This document shows positions 31,929 through 43,917 of a stretch of 64,000 nucleotides of DNA, one piece after another. The stretch's first letter is position 1. The number at the start of each line of letters is the position of its first letter. Both the position numbers and the translations under genes were made by a program. The notes beneath the pieces were generated by a model, which worked only from the letters and a program-made list of their open reading frames with translations, ran no database searches and was not told the origin of the DNA. The stretch is from Erodium maritimum. Its lineage: Eukaryota > Streptophyta > Magnoliopsida > Geraniales > Geraniaceae. Where the stretch lies: NCBI GenBank assembly GCA_963921825.1, contig OY997592.1, positions 24,369,432 through 24,433,431 on the forward strand. The letters run 5' to 3'.

Positions 31929-31931
31929 TAA

Positions 31932-32417
31932 TTAACCCGCCCTTTCACCGCGACCGATAAAGGACGCTTTAGTCATTTTTCCCATCAAACAAGCCTTGCA
32001 CCTATCGATCGAATGGAATTCGAATGGACCTAAAAGACTACACTTCTGAATTACTGATAGGTGCTTCTTGTTTATGCGGCCCAACTGATAGTGCCATAAC
32101 AGAGTTAGGTTTAAATCGTTGGATTTAGACCTCTTGGTATTAACATAATATATAGAACTTGAGGCATTGTTACCCATATCTAATATGTACAATCCTTCAA
32201 CCAAGTTAGTACTAGCATAAAACATATCATTGCATAGAACATTGAAAACTCCATTTCCAATATTAACATTATATCCTTCCTTGTCAAACACGGATACAGA
32301 TATAATATTCCTACTAAAAGTAGGTATGCAATATACATTATACAATACTAAGACAAGGCCACTTGGCAAAACAAGACTCATGGATCCTACAGTAGTTGCC
32401 ACAACTCTAAGGTCCAC
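31932..32417 (-). pseudogene. Copia protease-to-integrase relict (GAG-pre-integrase zone)
   Basis: A minus-strand frame of 161 codons with VLYNVYCIPTFSRNIISVS, the block downstream of the copia protease, and LLWHYQLGRINKKHLS followed by CKACLMGKMTKASF, the HHCC-like zinc part ahead of the integrase core. The histidine and cysteine pairs (WHYQLGRINKKH, CKAC) are recognisable. It ends before the core domain, which continues in another frame at 31928. The protease active site itself, which should lie just upstream, was not found. Confidence 0.8.
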
Positions 32418-32482
32418 TTCGTGCTTTACAAACCTCTCCTACTTTCAGCCACTATACGTTAGTGCATGTGTGAGATTCAGTC

Positions 32483-33050
32483 CTAGTATCTAATACGCAT
32501 GAATCTTTGGAAGTAGAGAGATGTAGGTAGCTCTATAGAGTTAATACCAGATGAAGGCACTGTCCCACCGCCCTTCCTTAGATCATTCAGGTTTCCTGAT
32601 GATGGTGCGGTCCTACTGCCCTTCTTCAGATCATCCAGGCTATCTGATGCAGGGGCAGTCCCACTGCCATTCTTCATATCAGCCGTGAACTTCCTATAAT
32701 CCCGGTTCCAATGACCAGGCTGTTGGCAGTAGAAGAAGATATTCTCATGTGTCTCATCTTTCCCTCCAAGTACGCATAGGCCCCACCCTTGCCACTTCCA
32801 ATTCCCTTGTTGACCATCAGAATATCCTTGGATCACAGATCCCTGATATATTCTTCTCAGCAGTTAATGACACTTCATGTAACTCTGATATGGTCTTAGA
32901 GACAGCCTTGTAAAGGACATATTCTTTGCATTCAGACTTGAGGACTATCCTCAAAATTCTGTACCAGTCCAAATAGTTTGTCCCATTTAGCTTCACCCTG
33001 TCAAGAATGGTTTTTAATGACAAACTATTAATGTTCGCTAAATTTTCCAT
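32483..33050 (-). pseudogene. Copia gag relict
   Basis: Two minus-strand frames. The first (32817-33050) begins MENLANINSLSLKTILDRVK and holds LNGTNYLDWYRILRIVLKS, typical of the N-terminus of copia Gag. The second (32483-32836) carries a degenerate zinc knuckle FFYCQQPGHWNRDYRKF in which two of the cysteines are replaced, followed by three repeats of a serine- and glycine-rich unit (LKKGSRTAPSSGNLNDL type). A frameshift separates the two. The ATG at 33050 is a plausible original start. Confidence 0.82.
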
Positions 33051-34569
33051 TTGTTCTAAAACATATAAAATTCAATCAGTAAACTAAATAAATTTTATGA
33101 AGATCAAGCTTAAACACCAACAATCGATTCTAAACCTTTATAATCTTAAACCAAGATCCTTGATTCACTCGATTAAGCTGAACTAATGCTCACCACTTAA
33201 TCGAGCTATGTAGGTAGGACTCCATCCAATCACATCCAATGTGACTCTTGGCTAGGGTATGTACTTATGTACACGGATTACCCTATCTGTTACCTTAGCT
33301 CAACCTCAGGTTGAGAATCGTAGTCGGGTCCACCAATTTTCAACTATGGCCCGTCACTATGTTGGTGCTCCGCTAATGCGCACGACACCCACATATGTCG
33401 TCCAAACCTATTACCCTGCTTTCCCATGGATGCTCCGCTAATGCGCACGACACCCATAGGACGGGGAGGTAGTAAGGTGTTGATAATTGGGAGGTATCGG
33501 ACATGACCCGTTTTTACTTGTCCGGCTGTGTTTAAAACTTTCGCACATTCTAGATGTGATGAGCACATCAACTATATTCCAAATGCAATGAGGCCTCAAA
33601 TTACATCCAATGTAATTCTTCCTTTGAACCCGTCAACTACATCCAAAGCAATGACGATTCTAAGGGCTCACATACAATGATCAAAACAAATTTTATCTTT
33701 GCATGTGAGGTTATATGCTCGGTAAATAAAGTTAAGCATGCAATTCTAAAACACATAGAATTAATCATGCATAAACTAAACCATGCATAAAGCGATAAAT
33801 GTGCACATAGTATCCTGTAAACTAACTTCCACTAGCTTCTTGAGCTCCACCGACTCTAAGTCGATGTCAATATCCGAGAAGTCACCAAAATACCTTTTTG
33901 CCCTTTCTTCGTCTTGAGAAAATTATTACAATTTAATACACGACTCACAGGTCGTGAACTAATAAATATTACAAATAAGAGGTTCGACGACCACACCTTG
34001 AAAGAATAATTACACGCTAACTCTAACGGCTCGCAGGCCATGAAAAGCCATAAATAATTAAAACGATCTCGGGGCTATTATGTACACCATGCCAACATAA
34101 CATCACACATCGTGTTATCAAACATCATGTTATCAAACATTATATGATTTTCTGGTTTTATTTAATAGCCAAGTTTCGAAATTTTTTGCTGCTCGGTTTA
34201 TCGAAACCGTTCAAAAATGTAACTTTTGAACATTTGATTTTCGAGTTTGTCAAGACGGTTCCAAATCTCTTCATGACTAAAAAACCGGTTTGGCCCAACA
34301 TATCGACCATCCAATGGTCATGCTTGGGCTAGCTCCGTCCAACGAAGCTCCGTTCGGTCCCGGTTTCGGCTCCCCGAGAGTTCCGCTCCCGAGACCCAAA
34401 AAAATCAAACTTTTTCAAAAAATTCCAGACTTGAAATAATTTTCAAAAGTTCATTTTACATGCATTAAACCCATAAACAAGAATTTAAAACATGTTATCA
34501 AACAATTTGGCAAATTAACATGTCAAAACCGAAACTTTCAACACCGTCTTGTGAATCCCGAAGGTAGCA
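33051..34569 (-). other. Copia leader region between primer site and gag
   Basis: About 1.5 kb without coding frames, long for a copia leader. It contains a direct repeat of TGCTCCGCTAATGCGCACGA at 33365 and 33432 and an A/T-rich repeat of ATCATGTTATCAAACAT (34118-34140). Confidence 0.5.
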
Positions 34570-34583
34570 CGTCTCTAATACCA
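34570..34583 (-). promoter_or_regulatory. Copia primer-binding site
   Basis: On the minus strand TGGTATTAGAGACG follows the LTR end after one base. It fits the initiator tRNA-Met site (TGGTATCAGAGC) with changes. Confidence 0.7.
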
Positions 34584-35586
34584 CTGTTGGGTCTCGAGGT
34601 AGGGTTGGAGATGACCCAACTCGCAGTGGAAAATCAATGAAAACCAAGAGACGATTAAAACCATGAAACAACTAACAAAGAATGGATTCACAAGAGAAAA
34701 GTTCAGCACTATTTCTTAGCAAAACAAGAACACCGGGTAACAAATGATTGGCTTGAGTCTCCAAGACGCCTACGTATCCACATGGGAATCAAATCCACGT
34801 AGTTCTTCTCTTTGAGGACTCAAGAACACAAAAATGAAGGTGGGAGCTTGCCTTGGCGGAAATTGCAAGGCAGAGGAGGGAGAACTTGTGTTTCCTATTC
34901 TTGTCTTGTTTTTGTTATGTTGAAAAAAGATGACTTAAACATAACAAACTCCATCAACTTGTTAAACTAAAAGCATGAGACAAGCATGGTGACAAGTAAG
35001 GTGTAAATAGGACAAATTATGGCTAGACAAGATGGGGTTAGGTGGTGAATCACCAACAAATTAATCTTTGTCTTGCTTATTTAGTACTAATTAATCAATA
35101 CTTGATTAATTAGTTCCATGGTCCTTGGTTGCATGGGCCTTTCATGGGCCTATGGGAACATGGCCCGTGGCCATTTCCAACGAGGTCCCGGGATTTGCTC
35201 ATCGCGTCCAAGCCTTCCATACCGGAAATGTCCAACATTATCCGACGAGATCAATCCCAAGACTCCAAGCCTTGTCTGGATCCGTAAAGTCCTATTCACT
35301 TACGGGCACATGACCTAAAACCCAGTTTTGGTCATGTCCCGAGACAACTCCCTTTTGGCCATTCTCCATAAATGTGTGAATGAGTTTAACCCTCCGGTGT
35401 GACCCTTAGGTTTATGCATGTCAATAAATCAACGTAAAATCTCATTTTACTTGATCATGTTTAAGTGGAAACTAACGAGACTTTAGTATTGTCTGACACT
35501 CCATAACGAATCGACCTTGTCGATTCTAACCTTTCCGTCGTCCTTGCTATTATCCTTTTATCTTCGATATCCTGATTGAGATAAGG

Positions 35587-38557
35587 TGTAAGAACCACTC
35601 CCGGTCAACGCTGGCCAAATCGGCGAAAAATAGGAAAATTTAAAATTTTGAGATAGACACTTAAATGAACCTAAATTTGACCCCGAGGGTCATGCCGGAC
35701 TTAAGTTGACCCCGATATCGATCAAAGTGAGTTCTGGGGGACTCAGGGCAACTTTCTGACCAATTTGGGAAAGGTTGACTTTTTGCTGGAAAAGTCAACC
35801 GAGCGACGTTTTGGTCCGTTCGAGGCCCGTTTTGGATCCAAAAAGCTTAGCCGGCGTTACAGCGGTCTTAGTTGAGCCATTTCCTTGTATCCCGTGAAGC
35901 TTCGTAATTTCTTGGAAAATGGGCCCGTTTGGGGCCCGAGATGGCCGAATTTCGCGAATCTGACTTAAAAATATCTATAAGATATTTTCCAAAAGGGGTG
36001 GGACCCACTTGCCACTTGTCACACAAGTGGTGGAGTTAGGTAGTATTGAACAAAACAAAAAGAAGACCCTTATGGGTGGTCGGCCACACTTCAAAAAAAA
36101 AGAGGAAAAAAAAAGAGAAGAAGAGAGAAAGAAGAAAGAAGAAGGAGAGAAGGAAGAGGAAAAAGAGAAGGAAAAGGGGAGAGTTTGTCGATTTCCCGAC
36201 GATCCAACCGACGGATTGTATCAACGGTCGAAGAATCAAGCTCCCGTCATCATTCCCTACGGTGAGAACCTAATTGATTTTCGTTTTGATATGTTTAAAA
36301 GCTAAGGTTTGGGTTGAAACGAGTATACTATGGTTGAGTTGAGGTGTGGGGTTCGTTGGAGGCATTTTGGAGCCAAAAATGAGCGGTTTCCGGTGACCGG
36401 AGGCTCGGGGAGCTCCGGCCACCGTGGGTGGTGGCTGGCCGGAGCTAGGACCGGCCACCATGGTGGTGAACCGGTCCAAAACCGGTCTAGCCACCCACGG
36501 CTAAGGGTGGTCGGGTGGGGCCCACGTGTCGGGTCTCGGGTTGTTCGTGTTCGGGTGGTTTAGGACGATCCCCAAGTCGTTAATCCACACCCGGAATGAA
36601 TTTTGGAATTAAATTGTAAAAGTTGGAAATGACGGGTTTAGAAACTTTAAACGCGAATTAAATCGCTCGGAAGTCGAAAATTGATTCCGTCGATTGCATT
36701 GGAACCATTGAATTATTTTAAGATCGTAGAAACGAAAACGGGAATTTTCGGAGCCCCGGAAGGGCGTTTTCCAATCTCAGGCAGATTCGCCGGGCCGGGC
36801 GAATCGGGCCTTTCCGGGCCCGTTATTGACAATATCGAGTAATTGGGAAGTTTGGGAGTGATCGACATTGTCGGGGTTGAGTTTGGGCGTCAAATTCATT
36901 CAAATTGTTTTAATTGTGATCTTGTTAGATCGTGCCGAGGACCGCGACAAGGGAAAGCTAGGCGAGTGATCGCGAGCACGCCGGAGCTTGGGCGTGGACT
37001 TTTGGGTAAGCGTTACGAGGTAGGGAAAAGTAGCCAGATCTCGGCCTTGACTAGGGAAAGTTAACAGTAGAAATGCATGTGACACCTAGTGGTGTCGTAG
37101 GATAAGTAAGTTTATCGAACACTAGAAATGCAGGCGACACTTAGTGGTGTCGTATGATACGTGAACGTATCGAACAATAGAAAGGCATATGACACTTACT
37201 AGTGTCGTAGGATAAGTGAGCTTATCGAACAATAGAAATACTGGTAGCATTTGGTTGTGCCGGAGGTTGATTGAATTGTTTGTGTGTCTTGGGTGGCCAT
37301 GAGTGCCCGTGGGGAGTTGAACCCGTATTTTACCTTTGTGTGTCTTGGGTGGCCATGAGTGCCCGTGGGGAGTTGAATTCGTATTTTACCGTTGCGTGTC
37401 TTGGGTGGCCATGAGTGCCGGTGGGGAGTTGAACCCGTATTTTACCGTTGCGTGTCTTGGGTGGTCAGGTGTGCATTTGGGGTGTTGGACCCGTGTTTTT
37501 ACTGTTTGTGTGTCGTGGGTGGTCATGTGTGGCTTTGGGGTGTTGAACCCGTGTGTTACTGTTGGTGTGTCGTGGGTGGCCATGTGTGCCTTTGGGATGT
37601 TGAACCCGTGTGTTACTGTTGGTGTGTCGTGGGTGGCCATGAGTGCCTTTGGGGTGTTGACCCGTGTACTACTGTTGGTGTGTCGTGGGTGGCCATGAGT
37701 GCCTTTGGGGTGTTGAACCTTGGGTGTTGATTCTTCTGCCTGAGGTTGGGGGCCCGCCTGACAATAAACGGGTTCCGTGGTCGCGCGCGTGGGGGTTGGC
37801 TAGCCTTCCTGGTTAACCACCGGTAAAGTTGTGCATTCTTCGGCGATGAAGGTCGGCTCCCCTTCTGATCAGCTATCGGAAAAGTATTGTGGCATATATC
37901 GCTAACAGGTCGACCGCCTGGCCCAACAGAGATCGGGGAAAGTTGCGTGGGGCAGGCTCGAGCCCAGCCGGTTAGCAACCGGCACTGAGCAGCTGGAGTG
38001 CGATCCTTTGTGATCTTGTTTGGTGTGCGATCCTTTGTGATCTTGGGTGTTGCGTGGTTATCTTTTGTGTCTTTGGTGGAGGTCGTAACCGTTGTGTCGG
38101 GTCTACATTACGTGTCCGGGTGTTGAGTTGGTTGGGGAAAGTAACAGTTCGTGTGTCAGTCAGGTTACTTGAGTTTGGGGATAGTAGTCCCCGGTGTTTG
38201 GGTTGTTGTTGGTGTTTCCGGCATTTTCTGCTAGTATGTCGTAGTCAGTCTGGTATCCGTGGTGGTGAGCGAACGCTCACCCCTAGCTGTTTTTCCTACA
38301 GGTACTGATCACGAGACGGACTAGGAGAACTCTCGAAGCTTGAAGAGCTGGGAGTGGGAGTCTGGGTTTCTTTGGGAGTTTAGCGACGTACGCTTTGTTT
38401 TTTGTCCGCTTGTTTTGGACGTACTTTAAGTTGTAAAATATTATTTTGTTTAACGCAAACTGGTGATTTTAAGTGGTTTTATAAAAGTGTTGAAAATTAT
38501 TTTATTGTTTCACCGTTCGCGTTCCGGGTTCGGTTCTACTGAATTCGGGGCGTGACA
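35587..38557 (+). mobile_element. Gypsy solo LTR 1 (2.97 kb)
   Basis: Starts TGTAAGAACCACTCC and ends GGGGCGTGACA, flanked by a perfect TAAGG duplication (35582-35586 and 38558-38562). Comparison with the left copia LTR shows the empty site. The whole is LTR sequence with no interior. It carries an A/G-rich tract (36090-36180), a GC-rich domain (36380-36540) and a minisatellite. Its last about 1.4 kb matches the LTR of the Tekay-like element at 51997-63315. Confidence 0.92.
37281..37728 (+). repeat. Minisatellite in solo LTR 1 (about 8 units of 50-60 bp)
   Basis: Units begin around GTCTTGGGTGGCCATGAGTG and contain GTTGAACCCGTGT. Open frames across it on both strands are a by-product of the repeat. 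Confidence 0.85.
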
Positions 38558-39260
38558 TAAGGCATAGAGTCGTCATCCTTACTATTGTCAATCATTGTTC
38601 CTTGATATGTGAGATGACTGAATATATGATACCCAGTATCATGTGCATGGCCATCCTATTCTTTTAGTCACTCTCTATCAAGCGGCCGAGAACCGATATC
38701 TTTCCCATACTGTAGTATGAGGGATAAATCCCTTAGCCGTCTTTCGTATCAGTCATGCAGTCTGTCCCCAAGCCAATCCTGGCCTTTATGGAAGCCCTGT
38801 TACAGACAACGTTAGGCTTAGGTCAAACTCAGTTGTTTACTGCATAGCGATCACAAAGACTTCTTGTTCTAATTATACATGACAAGCTACGACAATGAAT
38901 ATATCATGACTTGATCTATGGCACATATTCATGTCGGGTCGTCCAATATCATGTCCCACATGATATCTATGATCAGACTCCGGAATCCCATTCCAATGAC
39001 TAACATAATGTAAGCCGTAAAGAGTCATCTTTCATACTAGTCGCTTCTAGTGAAGCTTTGTTGACTAGGGACTCATCGAGTGTGATCTATGTCGATGTAT
39101 GGTTCTATTTGCATGGTGGGCATAGACCAGAACACATATCGATATATTACTCAAACACATAAGTAATATAAAGCCGCTTTAATTTTATTGCTAATGATGA
39201 AGATAAATATATATATATATATAGACATTTATGATTGAACTACGGGCACTAAGACTAACA

Positions 39261-39265
39261 AGGGT
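39261..39265. repeat. Target-site duplication of the copia element, right copy
   Basis: AGGGT, identical to 26723-26727. Confidence 0.85.
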
Positions 39266-39746
39266 ATCAAGCTAGGAAGGTATCGATCTAAAGGAGTATG
39301 TGTTGGTGCACCAAAGCGTGGTACATATAGTTTCCGAGGTGGGGCAAGATGGATAAATATTTATCTATTAGCTCGATATGGTTGTACCTAACCCGAGTAG
39401 GAAATAAGAGCTTTTACTTGGGGGCATCATGATAGAACATGCCAAACAACACATAATGATGGGTATGTTCTATCAAAGAGTTTCATAGATGATGTTATTG
39501 GAAAACCTACCTAAATAGTCAAAACTAGGGCGATGAGTTAAAGCTCACTCTATTTTGATGAAATATGGATCTTAGGAAACATATTTTTGAGATGTAAATT
39601 GAGGATTGCTATGTTTGTTTTACTTCTATTAATTAATCTACATATCTTTATATACTCCTTTGTAGATTAGCTTTTCAAATGTATTATTAATCTTGTCGTA
39701 AAAGATCGGTCCTAAGAGGACATGTTCACAAAACCAAGTTTTGATT
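39266..39746. other. Spacer between the copia element and solo LTR 2
   Basis: AT-rich, no recognised gene. Its last five bases TGATT are the left duplication of solo LTR 2. Confidence 0.35.
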
Positions 39747-41529
39747 TGTAATAGCCACTCCCGGTCAACGCCGGTCAAACCTGCGAAAAACAGAAAAATT
39801 TAAAAATTTTGGACAGACACTTAAATGAACCCAAATTTGACCCCGAGGGTCATACCGGACTTAAGTTGACTCTGATATCGACCAAAGTGAGTTCCGGGGG
39901 ACTCAGGGCAACTTTCTGACCTATTTGGGAAATGTTGACTTTTCGCTGGAAAAGTCAACCGAGCGAAGTTTTAGTCCGTTCGAGGCCCGTTTTGGATCCA
40001 AAAAGCTTAGCTGCGTCACATCAGTCTTAGTTGGGCCGTTTCCTTGTAGCCCGCGAAGTTTCGTAAATTCTTGGAAAAAGTGCCCGTTCGGGGCCCGAAA
40101 CGTTCGATTTTCGCGAATCTGATTGGAAAATATCTTCTAGAAATTTTCCCAAAAAGGTGTGGGACCCACCTTGCCACTTGTCAAGCAAGTGGTGGTGTTA
40201 GGTGTGGGACAAGACAAGGAAGACTACTTTAGGTGTTAGTTTGTAATTAAGTATTAGTTTGATGTTTTTTTTTAAATAAAACAAAAGGGAAGAATGAGTA
40301 CACGTCCATACATTGTAAAAAGGGAAAAGAAAATGGAAAAAGAGAGTTAGTTTTTAGAGAGAGAAGGAGAAGGAGAAGAAGAGAGAAAAGAGAAGGAGTT
40401 GGGGTTTGTGGTCACTATTCACGAGCATCGAGCCATGGGTTTGTCTCAACGATAGTAGATTCGAGCTCACATCGTCTTCCTCTACGGTAAGAACCTAACC
40501 GATTTTCATTTTGGAACGTTTGAATTTTAGGGTTTGAGTTTAAACGGTTTGATTAAGGTTGGGTTTTTTTTTAAGATTGGTTTAAAGATGAATGGTTGAG
40601 GTTTGGGGTTCATTAGGAACGTTTTGGGGCGAAAAGGAAATTTTCCTAATTGTGGCCGGGTGGGGCCCACGTGCCCAAGTATCGGGTTTTCGTGTTCGGG
40701 TGGTTTAGGACGATCCCCAAGTAGTTAATCCACACCCGGATCGGAATTTGGAATTAAATTGTGAAAGTTGGAATTTCAGGTTTAGAAACTTTAAACGTCA
40801 ATTAAATGACTCGGAAGTCGGAATTCGATTCCGTCAAGTGCATTGGGACCCTTGAATTATTCTAAGACCGTAGAAACGAAAACGGGAAGTTTTGGAGCCC
40901 CGGAAGGGCATTTCCAAAACACGGGCAGATTCGCCATGTCGGGCGAATCGGGCCTTTACGGGTCCTTTATCGAAAATGTCGAGTAATCGGGAAGTTTGGG
41001 AGTGATCGAAATTGTCGGGGTTACGTTTGGGCGTTAAGTTTATCGAATTTCAGTTTATTCTTGCGAGTTTAAAGGTGCCTTAAAATTGTGTTCTTTTAGA
41101 TCGTGCTGCGGATCGAGGCAAAGGGAAGCTAGGCGAGTGACTGAGATCACGCCGGGGCTTATTTGGGCACTTTTGGAGAACACGCACGAGGTAGGGAAAA
41201 GTAGCCGGATCTCGGCCCTGACTGGGAAAGTCAACAGTAGAATTGCATGTGACACCGGGGTGTCGTGGGTTAAGTGGGTTTATTGAATATTAGAAAAGCA
41301 TGATACGGGAACGTAGCGAATATGGAAAAAAGCATGTGACACTTAGTAGTGTCGTAGGAGCAGAGAACTTAGCGCTATTAGAATTACTGGAGGCATATGA
41401 CCATGCCCGAAGGTTTTTTGTGAACTTATCGATATTAGGAGTACTGGAGGCATATGACCATGCCCGGAGGTTGATTGAGAAACTGTTGATATTAGGACTG
41501 TTGGAGGCTTTGGTTAAGCCAGATGTTTT

Positions 41530-42330
41530 TATTATTGTTGAGTCTTGGGTGGCCATGAGAGCCCGTGTTATTATTGTTGAGTCTTGGGTGGCCTTGAGAG
41601 CCCGTGCTATTACTGTTGAGTCTTGGGTGGCCATGAGAGCCCGTGTTATTATTTGTGTTTGGGTGGCCATGAGAGCCCGTGTACTAAGGTTGGTGTCTTG
41701 GCTGGCCTGACCGAGTTAGAGTCTCGGGGGGGTTGCGAGCATTCTTTGGCTGGCTTACGAGTTAGAGTCTCGGTAAGTTGCGAGCGTGTATTATCGTTGA
41801 GTTTTGGGTGGCCATGAGTGCCCGTGGGGTTGTTGAACCCGTGTCTTTACCTTTGGTGTTTTGGGTGGCCATGAGTGCCCGTGGGGTTGTTGAACCCGTG
41901 TCTTTACCTTTGGTGTTTTGGGTGGCCATGGGTGTCCGTGGAGTTGTGAACCCGTGTCTTTATTGTTGGTGTGTCTTGGGTGGCCATGAGTGCCCGTGGG
42001 GTTGTTGAACCCGTGTCTTTACTGTTGGTGTGTCTTGGGTGGCCGTGAGTGCCCGTGGGGTTGTTGAGCCCGTGAGTTACCGTTGGTGATTTTGAGAGGT
42101 CGTGAGTGCTCGTGGGGTTGTTGAGCCCGTGAGTTATGGTTGGTGTGTCTTGGGAGGCCGTGAGTGCCTTTGGGGTTGTTGAACCCGTGTCTTTATCGTT
42201 GGCGTGTCTTGGGAGGCCGTGAGTGCCCGTGGGGCTGTTAAGTCCGTGTTTTGTGGTTGGTGTCTTGGGTGGCCATGAGTGCTTGTGGAGTGCTGAACCT
42301 GTGTTGTTGCTGTTTGTTGAACTTGCTTGT
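41530..42330 (+). repeat. Minisatellite R1 in solo LTR 2 (about a dozen units)
   Basis: Two sub-types: shorter units (about 36-40 bp) with GGTGGCCATGAGAGCCCGTG at 41530-41690, and longer units (about 55-58 bp) with GGTGGCCATGAGTGCCCGTG at 41800-42300. Confidence 0.85.
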
Positions 42331-42371
42331 GATTGTGATTGTGGTTACCTGAGTGAGAGAGGTTACTGAGA

Positions 42372-42665
42372 CAGGTCGACTGCCTGGACCGACTGGGATC
42401 GGAAAGAGCGAGGGACAGAGAAGTTGTATGACAGGTCGACTGCCTGGACCGACTTTGTGTTGGAAAGAGCGAGGGACAGAGAAGTTGTAAGACAGGTCGA
42501 CTGCTTGGGCCGACTTTGTGTTGGAAAGAGCGAGGGACAGAGAAGTTGTAAGACAGGTCGACTGCCTGGACCGACTTTGTGTTGGAAAGAGCGAAGGACA
42601 GAGAAGTTGTAAGACAGGTCGACCGCCTGGACCGACTGGGATCGGAAAGGGCGAGAAACAAAGAA
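42372..42665 (+). repeat. Minisatellite R2 in solo LTR 2 (5 units of about 60 bp)
   Basis: Units contain GACAGGTCGACTGCCTGGAC and GAAAGAGCGAGGGACAGAGA. In solo LTR 1 the corresponding site has only one such unit (about 37908-37955). Confidence 0.85.
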
Positions 42666-43252
42666 ACAGAATTGGTTACTGAGCAGCTGGTTTGCGATCC
42701 TTTGTGATCTTGTTTGGTGTGCGATCCTTTGTGATCTTGTTTGGTGTTGCGTAGTTTCTTTGAGTCCTTGGAAGAAGTCGTGATCTTTGTGTCGGTCTAC
42801 TTACATGTTTGAGTGTTGAGTCGTTCGAGGAAGGTCACCGTGGGTGTTTGTCAGTCAGAGTACTTGAGTTGGGGACAGTGACCCCCGGAGTTGAGTTGTT
42901 GTTGGTGTTACCGGCATTGTCTGCTAATTATGTCGTAGTCAGTCTGTTATCTGTGGTGGTGAGCGAATGCTCACCCCTAGCTTCTTTTCCTACAGGTACT
43001 GATCATAGGACGGACTAGGTGAGCTCTCGAAGCTTGTGGAGCTATAAGCGGAGTCCGGGTTTTTGTCTTTTGAGTCTAGTGACGGATACCTTGTACTTTT
43101 GTCCACGTGTTGGGACATATTTTTACGTTGTAAATATTATTTTGATTAATTAAATGGAGATTTTAAAGTGTTTATCCAAAACAGGTTTCATGGTTTTATT
43201 ATTTTAAACGTTCATGTTCCAGGTTCGGTTTTACTGAATTTGGGGCGTGACA

Positions 43253-43917
43253 TGATTGATTCAAAACTAAGAAGTGTTCTTAACAAATAAAGGTAAGGAA
43301 TTCATCCTTGACCGAATCTCACTCTAATGATTCGTCTAATATGACTAAAGTTCAAAATGATGCTTATGGTAAGGATACTAATGAACCTTGCATAATGTTT
43401 AGGAGAATGGAGTTTTGAACTCCGAATGAAATAGAGATGAATGAATGCTTCATGATTACCCAATAGAGGAAAATGTTCAAAGAGAGGACATGAATGAGGA
43501 AATATGATCTAATACTCATAAAAATGTAGTAAAACTACATCTTTCACCATCCAAGTTATCGACATGATCTTATATATACTTTCGGCTCTTCGAGTATTCA
43601 AAAGCTAGATATATTTTTTATAACCGATGGTTTTACTGAACAGAGTGCTTTAGAGAGATAAGTATAAAGTAGCAGGAGATCTGAAACTCAAAAGAGGGTC
43701 ATCCTGAAACACAAAAATAATAAACACAAAAAAGTAGGATAAAAACCCACACACAAGCCCAACCCACAAAAGGAAACACATCTGGGCCTACAACTGAAGA
43801 CTATAAACGCCCAAAACCACAAACAACCCTAATTCCCCAAAGCTTGAAACTTCGACACATCATCGACCTCTATGAGCAAAGAACGTCGTGAAATGACTTC
43901 GTAGACAGACAGCACCC
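43253..43917. other. Spacer between solo LTRs 2 and 3, no gene
   Basis: AT-rich. A sudden change at about 43616 (TTTTTTATAACC) followed by A-rich, then purine-poor sequence might be the 3' end of an old minus-strand LINE, but no domain supports this. Confidence 0.3.

Larger units (their letters stand above)
26728..39260 (-). mobile_element. Ty1/copia retrotransposon, minus strand, with two nested insertions
   Basis: A 12.5-kb unit bounded by LTRs reading TGTTGGG...CTAACA on the plus strand and by a perfect 5-bp duplication AGGGT. The right LTR is the 5' LTR of the element: a primer site (TGGTATTAGAG on the minus strand, near 34573-34583) lies just inside it, and a polypurine tract (GTGGGAGAT on the minus strand, 29521-29529) borders the left LTR. 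The interior holds decayed gag, integrase, reverse transcriptase and RNase H in the copia order on the minus strand. The left LTR carries a fold-back element and the right LTR a gypsy solo LTR. The two LTRs differ by about 6% over their first 270 bases by eye. Confidence 0.92.
34585..39260 (-). repeat. 5' LTR of the copia element (right), with a nested solo LTR
   Basis: Pairs with 26728-29520. The copia LTR sequence runs 34585-35586 and 38558-39260, interrupted by a gypsy solo LTR. Without it the LTR is about 1.7 kb. The (TA)n run at about 39209-39224 is the target that fold-back element 1 used in the other LTR. Confidence 0.88.
39747..43252 (+). mobile_element. Gypsy solo LTR 2 (3.5 kb)
   Basis: Starts TGTAATAGCCACTCC and ends TGGGGCGTGACA, flanked by a perfect TGATT duplication (39742-39746 and 43253-43257). 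Same family as solo LTR 1, with the same order of blocks. It is about 0.5 kb longer, mainly because of larger minisatellites. No interior is attached. Confidence 0.92.

Noticed and set aside
36009-36305. Lys/Glu-rich frame
   Set aside because: Translation of the A/G-rich tract in solo LTR 1.
37281-37740. Open frames on both strands rich in Trp, Val and Gly
   Set aside because: They are by-products of the minisatellite, whose unit happens to lack stops in several frames.
41290-42665. Long frames on both strands in solo LTR 2
   Set aside because: Same reason: tandem repeats R1 and R2. No start context or domain.
43616-43917. Possible 3' end of a minus-strand LINE
   Set aside because: Only an A/T-rich border and general style suggest it; no coding remnant or target duplication was found.
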